DNA of 64,000 bases from Epichloe hybrida (Eukaryota; Ascomycota; Sordariomycetes; Hypocreales; Clavicipitaceae): NCBI GenBank assembly GCA_019022495.1, contig JAFEKR010000046.1, forward strand, positions 186,001-250,000, read 5' to 3'. Within the stretch, counting starts at the first letter, position 1; each line of letters starts with the position of its first letter. Both the position numbers and the translations under genes were made by a program. Positions 1 through 12,523 of this stretch are shown here, in pieces. The notes beneath the pieces are model-generated. The model saw nothing but the letters and a program-made list of their open reading frames with translations, ran no database searches and was not told where the DNA came from.

Positions 1-28
1 CTGCTGTTCTTGCGTCACAATCTGACGT

Positions 29-1595
29 CTATAACTCGCCCCTGTCTTCTTCATCTACGCCCTTGTCAACATTGCCCGCCTGCTTGACCTCGTCCTTCTT
101 GGCATCCTTGACCGAGTTCCAGAACTTTCTGCCATTCTCCTCATCCCCGGCAAACAAGTGGTCGACCACCATTCTTTGAGGCGTCTCGCCCATCCACTGG
201 AAGAGGGAAAAGTCTCTGAATCGGTCTGACCTGAAGACTTCCAGCATTTCCACCGGCTCATCGCCAATGTTTTCGACAAAATGGCCCATGTTCTTGGGCA
301 CGATGCCCACGTCACCTGGGACGTAGTCAAACGTTCGGGCGTTGCCCTCGGCAGCAAAGATGGTCACCCTGGCGCGGCCGCGGATGAAGAACGACCACTC
401 GTCGGCCACGGGATGCCAGTGCATCTCGCGCATGGCGCCAGGCTCGATGATGACGTGGGCCGCGGCCACAGTCTTCGAGATGGGAAAGTTTGTCGAATCA
501 GTGATGCGGACCAGACCGCCGGATGTTTCCTTGGGTTCCTGGTCGAGCATTCTGTGCGTGAACTGGTACTTGGACTTCTTGACGTGTTTCCCCGTAGGCC
601 GCTCGTCTTGGATGGAACCCGGGGCTGATCCTCGAAATATGTACTTCTCGCCTGCGGGGAGGTGGGCGAACACTTGGGGCGCAAGCTTGAAATTCTTGGC
701 GATGACCGACTTGGGAGTGTGGGCTACAGAGGGTTTAGTCAGTTTTAGCCTTGAGTCTGAAGACGGAGGTGCATTCATGTGAAGTATTAGAACGAAACGT
801 ACCTAGCCAATCGGTCAGGATGAAGGTAGACTCCTCTGAGAATCGCCCGTCGTCAAAGATGAGCAGGAATTCGGTGCCGTTCTCTCCTAGACCTTGCAGC
901 GAGTGAGGTATCCCGCTGGGGAAATACCACAAATCACCCTTCTTCAAATCGTCCATGAAGCTGCCGCCTTCGTAGTCAAGGGCTGTCACGCGGACTTCGC
1001 CTTCAAGCACGTAGGCCCATTCAGCCTCCTTGTGCCAATGGAGTTCACGAATAACTCCCTTGTCGAGCCGCATGTTGACACCCGCAAGCTCTACACTGGT
1101 GGGCAGCTCGCGAATGGTGGTTTGCCGGGTCCAACCGCCCTCCTGCAAACGGCGTCAGCAACGTGCCGCCACGGGATGGGATTTTGGTAACAACAAAGAC
1201 ACACACAAGCAAGACATGGCATAGGAGTCGCGTACCTCGATTCTGACATGAGAGTCGGCGTAACTCCATCTCATGTTGGCAATCTGCCCATGATCCGTGC
1301 TGGGTGGGCGGACAAGATCAGGGCTCTGTCGCGAACGATCACGGTTGTATGGACCAAGGACAGAAGCGCCGTTGCCGTTGCGCCACGGCCGCGGATCGAT
1401 ATCATCTCGGATAGGGTCGATGGCGTGATCATGGGGGTCACGATGGCCCGGTGTGTACGGCTCGTTTTTGGCGAATTTGCCCGCGAGCTCGAGGCCTTTG
1501 GCGAGACGCTGCTGAGGTGAGTCGTGGTGAGGCAGCGCACCACAGAGGTTCGTCAAAGCTCCAGCGAGAAGCAGTTGAGCTGCAGAGAGCTTCAT
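29..1595 (-). CDS. Bicupin oxalate decarboxylase, secreted
   Basis: Predicted to convert oxalate to formate and CO2 outside the cell or in the wall, using manganese. Three exons (1595-1236, 1142-803, 723-29) close in frame to 464 residues. The first ~20 residues ([20 protein letters not shown]) form a signal peptide. Cupin 1 carries HWHKEAEW at about residues 155-162 and cupin 2 carries HWHPVADEW, so both metal sites have the HxH...E pattern. The segment SEEST after the first cupin lies where bacterial OxdC has its SENST lid, which separates decarboxylases from oxidases in that family; this fits a decarboxylase but is inference. The C-terminus is short and very acidic/basic. The gene has its own upstream region and no operon-like partner. 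Family assignment is firm; choice between decarboxylase and a related bicupin activity is less so. Confidence 0.9.
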
Positions 1596-2293
1596 CGTGA
1601 GAGTTTTGAGTCAATGCTGGGCGGGCTGGGGCAAGATGGATGATGGAAAAGAGATTCTGGAAATGTCGATGCAGCCAGCACTTTTCCATGTAATGGACAG
1701 CCCTCGTCCCACGCAATTGGTCCATGACATTGGGCATGGGACGATTATGACCTCTATGTACGGACTAATTCTCACTTGCCGAGCCAAGTCCGACCGCGCC
1801 GAATGCAGAGCAAACAAAAGGCCCCTGCATGGAGCTGTGGGCCTAGTGGGTGTGCTCCCAGAAACGGTGCCTTCCTTCTGCTCGGTGTCTTCTCGAACAC
1901 GCCTTCCTCCACAAATCGTCTTTTATTAACCCTGAGTCCCGATGTCGCAATCAACGCTGCAGACTTGGACGCTCAGTCTATACATATTCGGCGCTCGCCA
2001 ATGACGCCGCTACCGGCCCACTCTGCCACTTCTAGTCTCGTCTTGCGCGGATAATTGTACTGCGCCAAAAGGAGGTACCTGCAGAGGGCTGGACACGAGC
2101 GACTGCGACATCAACCGAGTTTTTTTTTTTTTTTGTCCTCGACCAAGACAGCGCTCGTCGCTTCCTCCTGCGCTTCTGCACTCTCTGCGTCTTCGCAGTC
2201 CTCTGTCGCTCTCTCTATGCAGCTCAACATCAACCGCTAGGGTCAACAACCACAAGTCACGGACGGAACACGCCGGCTCCAATTGCCTTCGTG
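1596..2293. other. Intergenic, divergent promoters of oxalate decarboxylase and DUF1275 gene
   Basis: No gene recognised. This 0.7 kb separates two divergently transcribed genes and so must hold both promoters. A T-rich homopolymer run lies near 2120-2134. The open frames here show no family resemblance. Confidence 0.5.
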
Positions 2294-3267
2294 ATGGGCG
2301 GATACGGCACGACCAGAGATGCCTCCAACAACCCCAGCCAAGGAACAAATGGCACGCACGGGAATCATGACCGACAGCCTCTTCTCGGTCGGAAACTCCA
2401 CACAGGCTCACGGTCTCGCCTGGCAAGATTCCGGAAGCAAATGACCTCCGAGGTGTCGCGCTCACACGCCGACTTGGTCTTGCTGCTATGCTACGTCGTA
2501 ACAGGTTTACTGGACAGTGCTTCAACACAAGTCTGGGGAGCTTTCGTTTCCATGCAGACCGGTAAGATGAAAAAAAAAAAACCACTTCACCCTACAGATG
2601 CCGCAAAACAGAAGGAAACTGGGGTTATTTCCCGTACGTCGGCCGGGCCGGCTCAGAAGTTGTTGACATGCCTTTTTTAGGAAACACCATCTATGTCGGC
2701 CTGGGTCTCGCTTCACTCGTCAACCCACCCGTCAACGCGCGTCTCTACAAATCGGGCATCTCACTGCTTTCCTTCTGCATTGGCTCGTTCTTCTTCGCAT
2801 GCTTCCACCGTTGCTTCTCGCCCAGGAGACGCTGGGTCCTGTGCGCTTCGTTCGCCGCTCAGGCGGCGCTGACCATCGCCGCGGCCGTCATTGTCACGGT
2901 GAAACCGACGCCAGAGGATGGCAACGCTGCGGGATGGGCAGTGCTGCTGCCGCTGGCACTGGTTGCGCTTCAGTCCTGCGGACAGGCAGTCGCTTCTCGG
3001 GCCTTGGGGTACAACGCACTGACGAGTGTCGTTCTGACCAGCATCTACTGTGATTTGTTTTCAGATCAGCATCTGTTCAGGCTTGAAAACGTGCAACGAA
3101 ACCAAAGGGCAGCTGCGCCAATCCTGTTACTGGCGGGTGCTGCCGCAGGTGGTTTGCTGTCCCGTAGCTCATTCGGGGTTCAAAGCGCACTGTGGGCGGC
3201 GGCCGTGATGAAGTCGCTCATGGTGGTCGCTTGGGTATTCTGGCCGGTCGAAGAAGACGAGAGCTAA
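2294..3267 (+). CDS. DUF1275 / YoaK family multi-pass membrane protein
   Basis: Exons 2294-2561 and 2681-3267 give 284 residues; the intron 2562-2680 is phase 1 and rebuilds the Gly of the conserved TGNTIYVGL stretch. An in-frame GTG codon precedes the ATG at 2294, which I use as start. About 50 hydrophilic N-terminal residues precede a core of roughly six hydrophobic helices (for example LVLLLCYVVTGLLDSAS and ISLLSFCIGSFFFACF). The pattern 'LLDS...MQTGNT' and the late 'ALGYNALTSVVLTS' are typical of DUF1275. The biochemical role of the family in fungi is unknown to me. No linked gene suggests a substrate. Confidence 0.85.
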
Positions 3268-4203
3268 CAGCTAATATGCTGCAAATTTTCGATAGAAGAT
3301 GACTTATTTCATCCTCCCAAGTATGCGTTTCTGGCATCATTGAACCACATGGCAACAGCTAGATGTAGATTGATCAATGGCACACAAACATTTGTGTCAA
3401 TCAATGAGCAGCGTCGGCGCATACCGACAAGACATGTACATGAAAAGCACGCATCAATACCTCGTCCTCGATAACATCATCTAAGTCCATGGCAAGATGA
3501 GAGCCCGCCAAGGAAGATGCCGGCCGGCCCCACGTGTAGCCATTCTGATTCTGTAGCTGTGTGCAAGATTGGTCCGGATGGTGAGAGAGAGCAGTTCTTA
3601 ACTCATTGTTTCTATGAAAAGTGCAAACAAACAAGGTATACACGGTGCTGCCAAGAAGAAAACTCCAGTATAAATGAATCCCAGTGCCGCTGTTACCAAC
3701 AAAGAATGCACATCATGCAAAAGTACAGAATGAACACAAGGAACCCCCCCTCCCCCCTTGCCAGGACCTTCAGGACCTTCAGCTCAAGGACACGAGGCCA
3801 TCAACTTGCAAATGAAAAAGAAAAGATCAGCCCCGAGTCCAGAAATGTGACGCTTCATGAACACCCCCATCGTTATTCCGATCCCAACCAATCTCTTGTC
3901 CAAATGACTCTGGTAAGAAAAAGTGATGATATGAAAACAAACACACAATCAGATACCTCGTCCACAAACTCCAAGACTTGACAAGGGGAAAAAAAAAACC
4001 CATCCTGCCTTTGAAATCTCCATCATGTATCCCGTGATGAGTACTATGCACGAGCGACAGCCTCCGATCAGTGCATATTCGAGCGTTGCATGACCAGCAG
4101 GATGGAAATAAAGATAAAATAAAAAGTACCTCGCGCTCTTGACTGCTCATCGCTGTTTCTTTCGGGCCCAAACGTCGTCTTCCCACGCTCACTGCTCCCA
4201 TCT
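3268..4203. other. Convergent intergenic region, 3' UTRs
   Basis: Lies between the stop codons of two convergent genes and likely holds both 3' UTRs. It is A-rich with short homopolymers (C and A runs near 3745-3770 and 3990-4000). No coding or structured RNA gene recognised. Confidence 0.5.
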
Positions 4204-6675
4204 TTATGCACCCAGGGCTGGAATCTTCTTGCCTCGCTTGCCAAGGAGTGTCGCGTTCTCCAAGTTCAGCTCAAAGGGGCCTTTTTGTCGGTTTCGATCC
4301 CTGACCTGTTGTCTAGCTGCGGCAGTCACGGCTGCTGAGTGCTGGCCGTAACCCTTGTCGTTGATTCTCTCTCGCTCTCGGCCACGGGCCTGCTGGGCGT
4401 CTTGGTCGCGGATGTTGGTATTTCGCATGCTCTTCTCCAACGTTTGCGTTCCCGTGTGACCTTTGTTGGCAGACTTTGGGTCAACTTCCATCTCGTCCTC
4501 GTCCCTCTCATCTTCTTCATCCAATCCACCAAGTGGCTTGCCCATGCCGCCAGCTCTGGGACCCGCCTTGGCCCGCCGCTGGCCTTCCTCCTCCTGGCGA
4601 TGAACAGCATAACTAACATCGAAGACTTCGCGCAAGTTGACGGCGCCAGGTGATCTGAAGTCGTATCTTCTAGCGTCAAGCTTGCTGGGATCAAAGGGTC
4701 GGAGAAGGCCTTCTGACTTCTTCTTCTCTTCCTGCGGCGTTGGTCCCGTACCCTGGACCCATGGGTGGGCAAGGAACTCTCGAATCGTAAAGCGCTTCTC
4801 GGGATCAACGGTGAGTAGTTGAGTAATGAGGTCTTTTGCTGACTTCGAAATGTCATCCCACCACGGTGACAAGAAGGTGTATTGTCCCCGAGCGACCTTC
4901 TCTGTTAGTACTTCTATACTCTCGTCGTAGAAAGGCGGGAAGCCGCAGAGAAGGGTATACAGCACGCATCCCAAAGCCCACATGTCGACCGACTTGGAGT
5001 AGCGCTCGTCTTTGACGATTTCAGGGGCAGTGTAGCCGACAGTTCCACAAGGTGTCATGGTTGAACTTTCCCAAACAATTTTTGACAGACCGAAATCAGC
5101 AATCTTGATTTCGCCAATGCCTCCTGCGCCCTGCCCAGGAATAAACTCGCCCTCGTCTATCTTGTCTTCGTCGCCAGGCTGCTTAGGCTTTGGGACTCCA
5201 GAAGGAACAAATGGTATGGGATAGAAGAGTATGTTCTCCGGTTTAATGTCGCTGCAGTAGGGTTAGGCTATGTGGTGACGCAGTTGCGATATGAAGGGTG
5301 GTGAGGGTAACTACTCACCGATGCACGACACCTTTCTCCTCGTGCAAATATTCCAAAGCCCTGGCAACTCGAATGATGACATGTCGAGATAGCTCTTCGC
5401 TGAAGTACGTGAGGCGCACAATCTGGTGAAACAATTCACCCCCGGGAGCGAGTTCCAAAACGATGTAGTAGTATTGTTTGGACTCGGAGAAGTCAATGAG
5501 TTTAATGATATTGGGATGGTCCAGTTGGCGCATAATCTGAACCTCTTTCAAGATGTTGGATCGCTAGAAAGACGAGGGGAAGAAGACATATCTGTTAGCG
5601 GGCAACCACAAAACAAAACAGCACAAACATGAAGACGACAAGCGACTAGAACAACGCCAAGTAAGCAATAAAGAGAGTGATTTTTTGCGCACCTCTGCTG
5701 CTTTCGGAACCTTTTTGAAATCCGGATGTAAATGCTTATCTCCCTATCCGGGTGTGTGAGCCCCGTTGGTTGGTAACCGGCCGTTATTGAACGTAGAACG
5801 ACTCGCGCAGTGGAAAGCAAAAAGACAAATGGCAAAGCACAAACAGAGACGGGAAATGAATTAAATTGCACGCGGGGAACAAGTGCAACCGGGACAGGTG
5901 CAAAACAAGAGCAACAAAAAAAAAGCTGGCAAAAGAAAAAAAAAAGAACACTTACTTGTACATTGTTCATTTCATATTTGCGAACGACTTTGATGGCAAC
6001 TTCGCCAGCGTCGCCTTGAAAGTCACGGGCACGGTATACGTTACTGAAGGCACCATCGCCCATCTTTTCAATCAACTCCCATCGTTCCAAGCCTGGATAT
6101 CGTGGGAATTTGCCTTTGCTTGCGTTTTCTTCAGCAACCAGTTTGGCGAGGCTGGCGTCATCGACACGCTTGTTGGAGATGGCTCTTGATTTGTCTTGAA
6201 CATGTTGGGCCGCCTCAGCGCGGTGGGCGGCGGCGTGGCCTGCTTGGGCGGCTCGGTTGGCACCATCTCCCGGGGCCTCAGAGTAGGCTTCCTGAGGCTG
6301 CTTGGGGGGTAAATGCTGGTTCAGTGAAGGGTCTGAGAAGTTCATCTTCTTGTCGTTGGTAGGTTGTGCCGGGGGATGAGCGGCCGCGATGTCATCCTTG
6401 CGAAGAGTCTCGTCGTTCAAATGGACGCTGCGCGCTTGTTTCCCTAGAGATGGAAAAGGGTCAGAATAAACAATGGCAACTCGAGTGACGACCAGTTGCA
6501 TCATTTCAGGTATGAGCGAGTCATATGCCGTCATGACTTGGAGCCGGGAGACATGGGGGTGGGTTGGCCGGCTGAGTTTGTGGCAACGGGCAAGTTGCGT
6601 GTTTAAGTGGGCGGCAAAATGCGACAGACACATACCATGGCGGATAAAGTTCTTGAGCTGCTGGATTGTCGACAT
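4204..6675 (-). CDS. Rck2/Srk1-like CAMK-family serine/threonine kinase
   Basis: Four exons (6675-6636, 6443-5956, 5563-5319, 5251-4204) give 606 residues. Start is the ATG of MSTIQQLKNF; the longer open frame upstream begins with TTG. A kinase domain spans roughly residues 110-450: glycine loop MGDGAFSNVY, VAIKVV lysine, HRDIKPEN catalytic loop, IADFGLSK, and GTVGYTAPE in the activation segment. About 45 residues rich in Pro, Gly and acid are inserted between catalytic loop and DFG, as I expect in Rck2/Srk1 kinases that act below stress MAP kinases. The C-terminal ~150 residues are charged, consistent with a regulatory tail. The orthology to yeast Rck2 / fission yeast Srk1 is by architecture; 'calcium/calmodulin-dependent kinase' is an alternative database label. 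Introns 1 and 2 are stop-free in the exon frame (see findings). Confidence 0.88.
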
Positions 6676-9600
6676 GGCTGCCGTGAATGATGTCGCTAGC
6701 AAGCGACTCGTCAGACCACCTTGGCAAATGCGTGGTTTTTATTCCCAGAGGCCTGGAGAAGGAGATTTGCAGTGTCGGCAGCCCGGAGCGTCCTGGGGGC
6801 GTCCTGGGGCGTGTACGAAGGCTGGGCAAGAATAAAAGTCGAATATCACCACCAGACACTCAAAACTCAGGCGATGTGAGGCGCAGGCGGTTGAGGGGGG
6901 GGGGGGGGGCCTCGCAAAGGGGGCGGCGGGGGTTTGCGGAAAATTACGTCGGGCGGCGCGAGACAGAACACCGTGGTTCGTCTTGAGTTTTTGGTCCGAA
7001 TATGCTGATGCTGGATGGCTGGCTTGTGATGGAAGACAAATCTATTCGTCCCAGCAAATGAAAAACAGAACGAATTTGCCAGCAGTGGTGAGGTTCGGTG
7101 ATGCGACAAGAGCAACAGAGCGAAAGTGTGGGTGGGAAAGAAATAAACGGGAGGCGTCTGGGCCGAGCTGAGGTGGATTTCAAACTACGAAACGAGCTGC
7201 TTACGGATCCAATCCAGCCACAAGGCGTTCTTTGGAGCACGTACAATACATACATGCATGCATGTACGCGCATGGATGGGGCCGATGGGCACGCAAACGC
7301 AAAGCTGGACTTTCTTTCTTTTTTTTTTCTCTCTTTTTTTTGCACTTCTTGATTCTTGCGTCTCGTCGCTGGCAGGCGGGCGGGCGGAGCGGGCGAGCAA
7401 ACGTCGAGACGAGACTTGGGCTCTCGGGCTCTCAGCCTCTCACTCGGAGTCACTGCTCAGCGGCTTTTTTTTCTGGTTTCGTGCTGCCAGATGCCAGTGG
7501 AAAGCGTGGACAGGCGATGGGTGGGGCAGATGCAGATGCAGATGCGATGAGGTCACCTCCACCTCGTCAAGGACCCAGGACCCCCAGTCCCTGTCCGGGC
7601 TGTCCCCTAATCAACTGCACAGCTGCTGCAGGCTGCCAGTGACTGGCCGGCTGGCCGACTTGGCTGGCTGATTGGCTGGCTGGCGAAGGAAACGTCCCTC
7701 CCGCCCTTTCTTTGCTCCATCACGCGAGAGCCAGCATTCTTCATGTACATACGTGATTGACATTGGCCTGGCGCCAACTTCCTCGCCACTTTTCGTCATG
7801 GCCAGATACACATCCGGCGAAGCAACTCCTGATTAGCCCCCGCGGTTTCATCATCGGGGCGAGGGAGCCGCACGGCGATGACGGAGGCAGCAGCTTAGCT
7901 CAACCGGCCGGTCGGTTGGCTGGCTCACACATCATCACATTGAACCTCGAAGCCCCATGCCAAGATGAACCAGGACTGGGGCGCGAGATTACCAGAGCTT
8001 AAAGGCTTAAGGCATGGGGGCATCCGCAAGGAGGCATCCGCAAGCGGAGCGCAAGCGGAGAGCCCAACAGAATGGGCCGGGCTCGTCTCGTTGAGGCACA
8101 AAACCTGGCGAAAACTGAGAGCCGCTTGACGACGACACACGAGACACGAGACAACCGGGATGGAGGGGGGCAGCCATCCGGGCCATCTGGGCCATCTGAG
8201 CCATCTGGGGCCGCCGCCGACTGACATCATTGTCCAACTGCGCAAGCTGCAATGCGTGTCCCTAGGTCGGAGGAAAAGATCCTCCATGGTCTAGCTTCCC
8301 ATAGACTCAAGTCCCGATTTAGTGCGTCCCTGGCGTCTTGGCAAACCAGCATGACGGACTGAAATACGTCATGGCCCAAATTGTTCCCAGTCCGGCCCCC
8401 GTCAATCCTTGCCAATCACGCCTTGCGGCGACGCATCGAGCGACTTGAGAGGGACTTGAGAGGGACTTGAGCGACAAGAAGGCGCTGGGTCTGGACCACT
8501 GACACTGTCCATGTTGGACGTCAACGTGGAAACAAAGTCTAGGCCCTCGTCGGTCTCGGAACGGGAATCGCGACTCCGAATCTGCAAACGATAATGATAA
8601 TCCGTAAACGCAATGCATACATTTGCGCAATGCCTCATCGGTTTCGAGTTGACCGGATGCTTTATTCCAAAAGCCATTTCTTAGCCTGTGGTAATATTAT
8701 GTGTCCCTATTCAAAACCTAGTCCAACATAATCATCTTCTAGTCATCCGCGTCGTCGGTCATCCGCGTCGGCTCTCGCTTCCCGCAACTTCCGAGCACCT
8801 GCCAAGAGCCAATCAAGCTCAAGCGGCTGTATGTAGTCCGTATTAACAGACTTTTGCCAGGGGATCCTTTCTGCATAAGAACCGGGGTTACGGACGCACA
8901 CCCGTGCTCCTAAAAGTCTGGGAACATGTACATACAATACATTGTAGCCCTTTGGTCTGGGTTTGCACTACAAAGGCAGAAGATCATAGGCTCGGCTAGT
9001 GATGACACGACCCGCTCGTCGCTCACAATTTCAAAGCCACAACTTCGCGTTCCCCAAACTCTAGGCACGCACGGTGACACGGAGTGACGGCACACGCGGC
9101 ACACACCAGATGGCTTCCATTGTTGGAAAAGAGATGGCTGCATATCTCCGGGTGACGAGATTAGGAAGCGTCACTGCCCAACAAAGTGGTCGCTTCTCAA
9201 CAGAGCAGGTCTGTCAGCCAATGCAGCATTTAGCACGTGGCGTTTTCTCGGCAAGAGGGACTATACTCGATGATGAAACATCCAACAAGGACAAGAGGTT
9301 CCGATCGAAGCACCTACGGATTACACACATGATGCAAACGAGCAAGCTATTCTTGTCATTTGCATCCTCGTCAGACCCATAATTATCCGCGCTTTTTTTA
9401 TTCGAGGGGGGAGCCCTCCGATGCACAAGTGCGATGCCATCGTGAAGTATCCTCCATCACACACGGAGCACGTCCGTACATACATACATGTACCATCCGC
9501 GCTTCGCCGTGGTCCCTGACAGCTGGCGTCCAAAGTGCGCCTCATTACCCAAAGAAAAATGGTCCTTGTTTTTTTCCTGGCCTGTAACGGACAAAAAGTT

Positions 9601-10822
9601 CTGAAAAAGGGGCCCCTTCACGAGGACAGGCGCAAGCCTTGAACCGTAAGACACCAAACTCGAAACTGCCTACGCACCGCATCAGCCTTGGGCCATCCAA
9701 GTTGGTGGTAAATGACGACGAGTTTTCTCGGGGTCACAGACATTGGTACACGCGTTCGTTGAATTGCCGTGCTCAAATTTTACAGCTCTCCCGGCCGGGT
9801 TCCATTGTACTCACATTCTGGATTCATTCATGAGACACAACTACCATCTCGAAAGCTAAAAAAAAAAAAAGTGAATTCGTTATGTAATCTCACTCACTCA
9901 ATGAGCCGGATCCATCCACCAAAGACAAGAACTTGTCTCGCACAGCAACTCGTGCATACCGACTTGGTGGCCACGTAGATAACCCAGGACCCTGACTAAA
10001 TGGCAGTACTCGCTTCTCATCCCTCAGCTCGCTATGGAATCCTAGATAACCACGGCGACGAGGTGGATAACTCGCATCAGTCAAATAGAAAGAAATATTT
10101 TCTAGTTCCTCGTTAGTTATTACGGAAATGCTCTAAATGTTACTTATTATAGGGTAGGTTAGGAACGTGTCAGGGTGACCACGTGATTGACGCAAGACAT
10201 CACCACCGACGAATGTGCGATGGGAAATAATTCAACTCGAGGATGAATACCTGGAGTTCTGGGCATGTGCACATCGCGACCCCTCTTGTACAAGACTGAA
10301 AACACTCGGATGTGTGTATCATGCTGGCAGTCAGGACACATGCAGGCAGTTCACGCATGAGAAGCTGTAATTTGTAAAATAAGCAAATGGCATTTTAATA
10401 TTCGAGTCGATGGAAAACCTTGCCTCGCATCATCAGTGGAAACATACAGGGGGGGACTACACCGGTTTGCTCTTCGTTTCGAGTGTCGGCAAAGAAAGGG
10501 GCGGAGGATTCCATTTTCGTTGTCGACAGAAATGTCAGGTACTACCCACTCCTTTGTTCAATCGTGCTCCGACGCTTTCCGCGTACTTGGGCCGGGGCCG
10601 TATAAAAGCTGAAATTGTACCAGAAGAAAACGATTTTGGACAGGCGCAATGTGGGACATAAAAGGGCACGGAAACGCCTCATGTAGCTTGACTGACCCTT
10701 GCAATTGTAAAGATCGCAGGCCTCCAAGTCGCCTGATCCCATTGACCTCAACGCCTGATAATCTTACAGTACATGGTCCATCCCCCCTCGGTGAAATATG
10801 GGGTCAGATTTTGGAAAGTGCT
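6676..10822. other. 4.1 kb region without recognisable genes
   Basis: Upstream of the kinase and downstream of Rpn11 (both minus strand). I see no open frame with family resemblance. Visible features are a 15-G run at 6895-6909, T-rich runs near 7318-7342, short tandem repeats near 8164-8210 (9-bp units like CCATCTGGG), GAGGGACTT repeats near 8446-8472, and repeated GTCATCCGCGTCG near 8740-8770. It could hold a long 5' leader, a noncoding RNA or a lineage-specific small gene. Confidence 0.5.
8164..8210. repeat. Short tandem repeat, 9-bp GCCATCTGG-like units
   Basis: About four to five imperfect copies of a 9-bp unit (CCATCCGGG, CCATCTGGG, CCATCTGAG, CCATCTGGG) read directly in the sequence. 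Non-coding context. Confidence 0.7.
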
Positions 10823-11962
10823 TTATAACTCCTCAATGTCCATCCCTTCGCCGTTGGCATGTCCAGACTGGCCCTCCTTCTTGGGCATAGTAGCCTCCTT
10901 GTCGATCAATTGTCTAGATACAGCAACAATGTTGTCCTCAATCAACTCCCGACCGACATCTTCCAAGTGCTTCTTTGGGTCAAGCTTGCCGACGTAGCGT
11001 GTCTTGAGTTGATCCTTAGTCAACTCAGTTTCCTCCTTGACTCGCTTCTCGTAACCGTCAGCTAAGCTGACCAGTCTTTGCAACCGTTCCTTGTTTCTGT
11101 CGCCTTCTGACCGGAAATCCTTCATCTCCAATGCCTCAGTCCACACGTGCTTGTGGAGGTTCATCAACATGTTCTCTTCGAGAGCCGTCTTTCGGTAGTT
11201 GATGGCGATAGAGTAGTAGTGTCGGTTCAGCCCATGGATCAATGCTTGGATTGAGGGTTTGTTCAGGTGGCCCAGGTTGCTGGTACTCTGACGCGGTTCC
11301 TGTCCCATCATCAAGAGCTGTGGGTTGATTAGGCGGAAGGCATCGATTACAACCTTGCCCTTGACAGACTGGATTGGGTCGACGACGACGGCAACAGCAC
11401 GAGGGTTCAGCTGCTCGAACGACTGTTGGGTGTTAATATCAACTGAAGAGAGCCAGCAGCCAAATCCGGGATGTGAGTGGTACCAGCCCACTACTGCTTC
11501 AGGTCTGCCCAGTGTGATAAGTCAGTCTCGGTTTGCACCAATTGATCCATGTCCATCAGATGCTTACCGTCCTGTTTGCCGCAACATGTCCATCATCTTG
11601 GTCTGGAAAACAGGGTCGACAGCTTCAACGCTGACTCCCGTGCCACTCTGAGGCATGGCGAAGACGTCCATGACCTTCACAGTGAAGTCATCCACAAATT
11701 CTCCCAGCATGAGACCCATGACTTCCATGGGCACGCCGGCGCGACCGTGTCGCAACATCTTCAACAATGCCAACGATGAGATGTAGACAGTTTCGGAATT
11801 ATCGATGAGATTCGTGTTGTCCTAAGGCGAGTTTGATTCAGCATGCCAGCTTCTTGTTGCAGCTACAATGGCCAACCTCGGAGCTTCACTTACCGTGCCG
11901 TGGGCAGCAGCTCCTCCTATGCTCATGCCACCACCACCGAGCAGATTTCTGAATCTTTCCAT
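10823..11962 (-). CDS. RPN11: 26S proteasome lid deubiquitinase Rpn11 (JAMM/MPN+)
   Basis: Metalloprotease of the 19S regulatory particle that removes ubiquitin chains from substrates before degradation. Exons 11962-11894, 11821-11568 and 11504-10823 give 334 residues, the usual Rpn11 size for filamentous fungi. The JAMM zinc site is intact: Glu56 in [11 protein letters not shown], then [14 protein letters not shown] with His117, His119 and Asp130. The N-terminus [12 protein letters not shown] is typical. A C-terminal helical region with many charged residues follows and ends in an acidic tail (MDIEEL). It is divergent from the RPD3 gene with about 560 bp between start codons. Very secure. 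Confidence 0.97.
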
Positions 11963-12523
11963 TGTCGAGACTCTGCAGGATGGAACCCGTCAATCTCAAA
12001 TTTCGAAAGAGTGACGACGGTCGGGAAGTCAAACAGGATATTTCTCGACGAAAGGTGGTCGACCGGTCGTTCGTGAGGTTTGGCCTAGCGGAAGCTTTGG
12101 CTCGCGTCGACGCCAGCATTGGCAGCCTGGTCGGAGTGACAAGCTGAGTAAGGAAGCTCCGGTCACGTGTAGCTCGACTGCCTCGTAGCCAGCCACCCAT
12201 GAAAGAAAGTGGGGCACCTGGCTTGTCACATCATCCATTTCTTGCTAAACCTGCGGATCCGTACAATTGCCGCCACAACTTTAATAATCCGCCTTGTCCG
12301 CGGCTGGTGCAAGGTGCGGCCAAGTCGTGGTTGTCGCGATTTCCTTGCGACTCTTTCCATAAAACCAAAACTGCCCCCCGCCTCCTCTCCTCCCCTCTAC
12401 AGCCATGAATTTTTCCCTTTGAGGAAGTGCTTGAAAATTTCCGCCACTTGAATTTGCAAAGCATCAACTCATTGTGCACCACAGAGTCCTTGACGATCGA
12501 GACGTTCTGCCTCCTGATTCGCG
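11963..12523. promoter_or_regulatory. Divergent promoter region RPN11 / RPD3
   Basis: A 561-bp interval between two start codons on opposite strands. It must contain both promoters. A CACGTG hexamer is present near 12163-12168. I did not find a recognisable proteasome-associated control element by eye. Confidence 0.5.
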
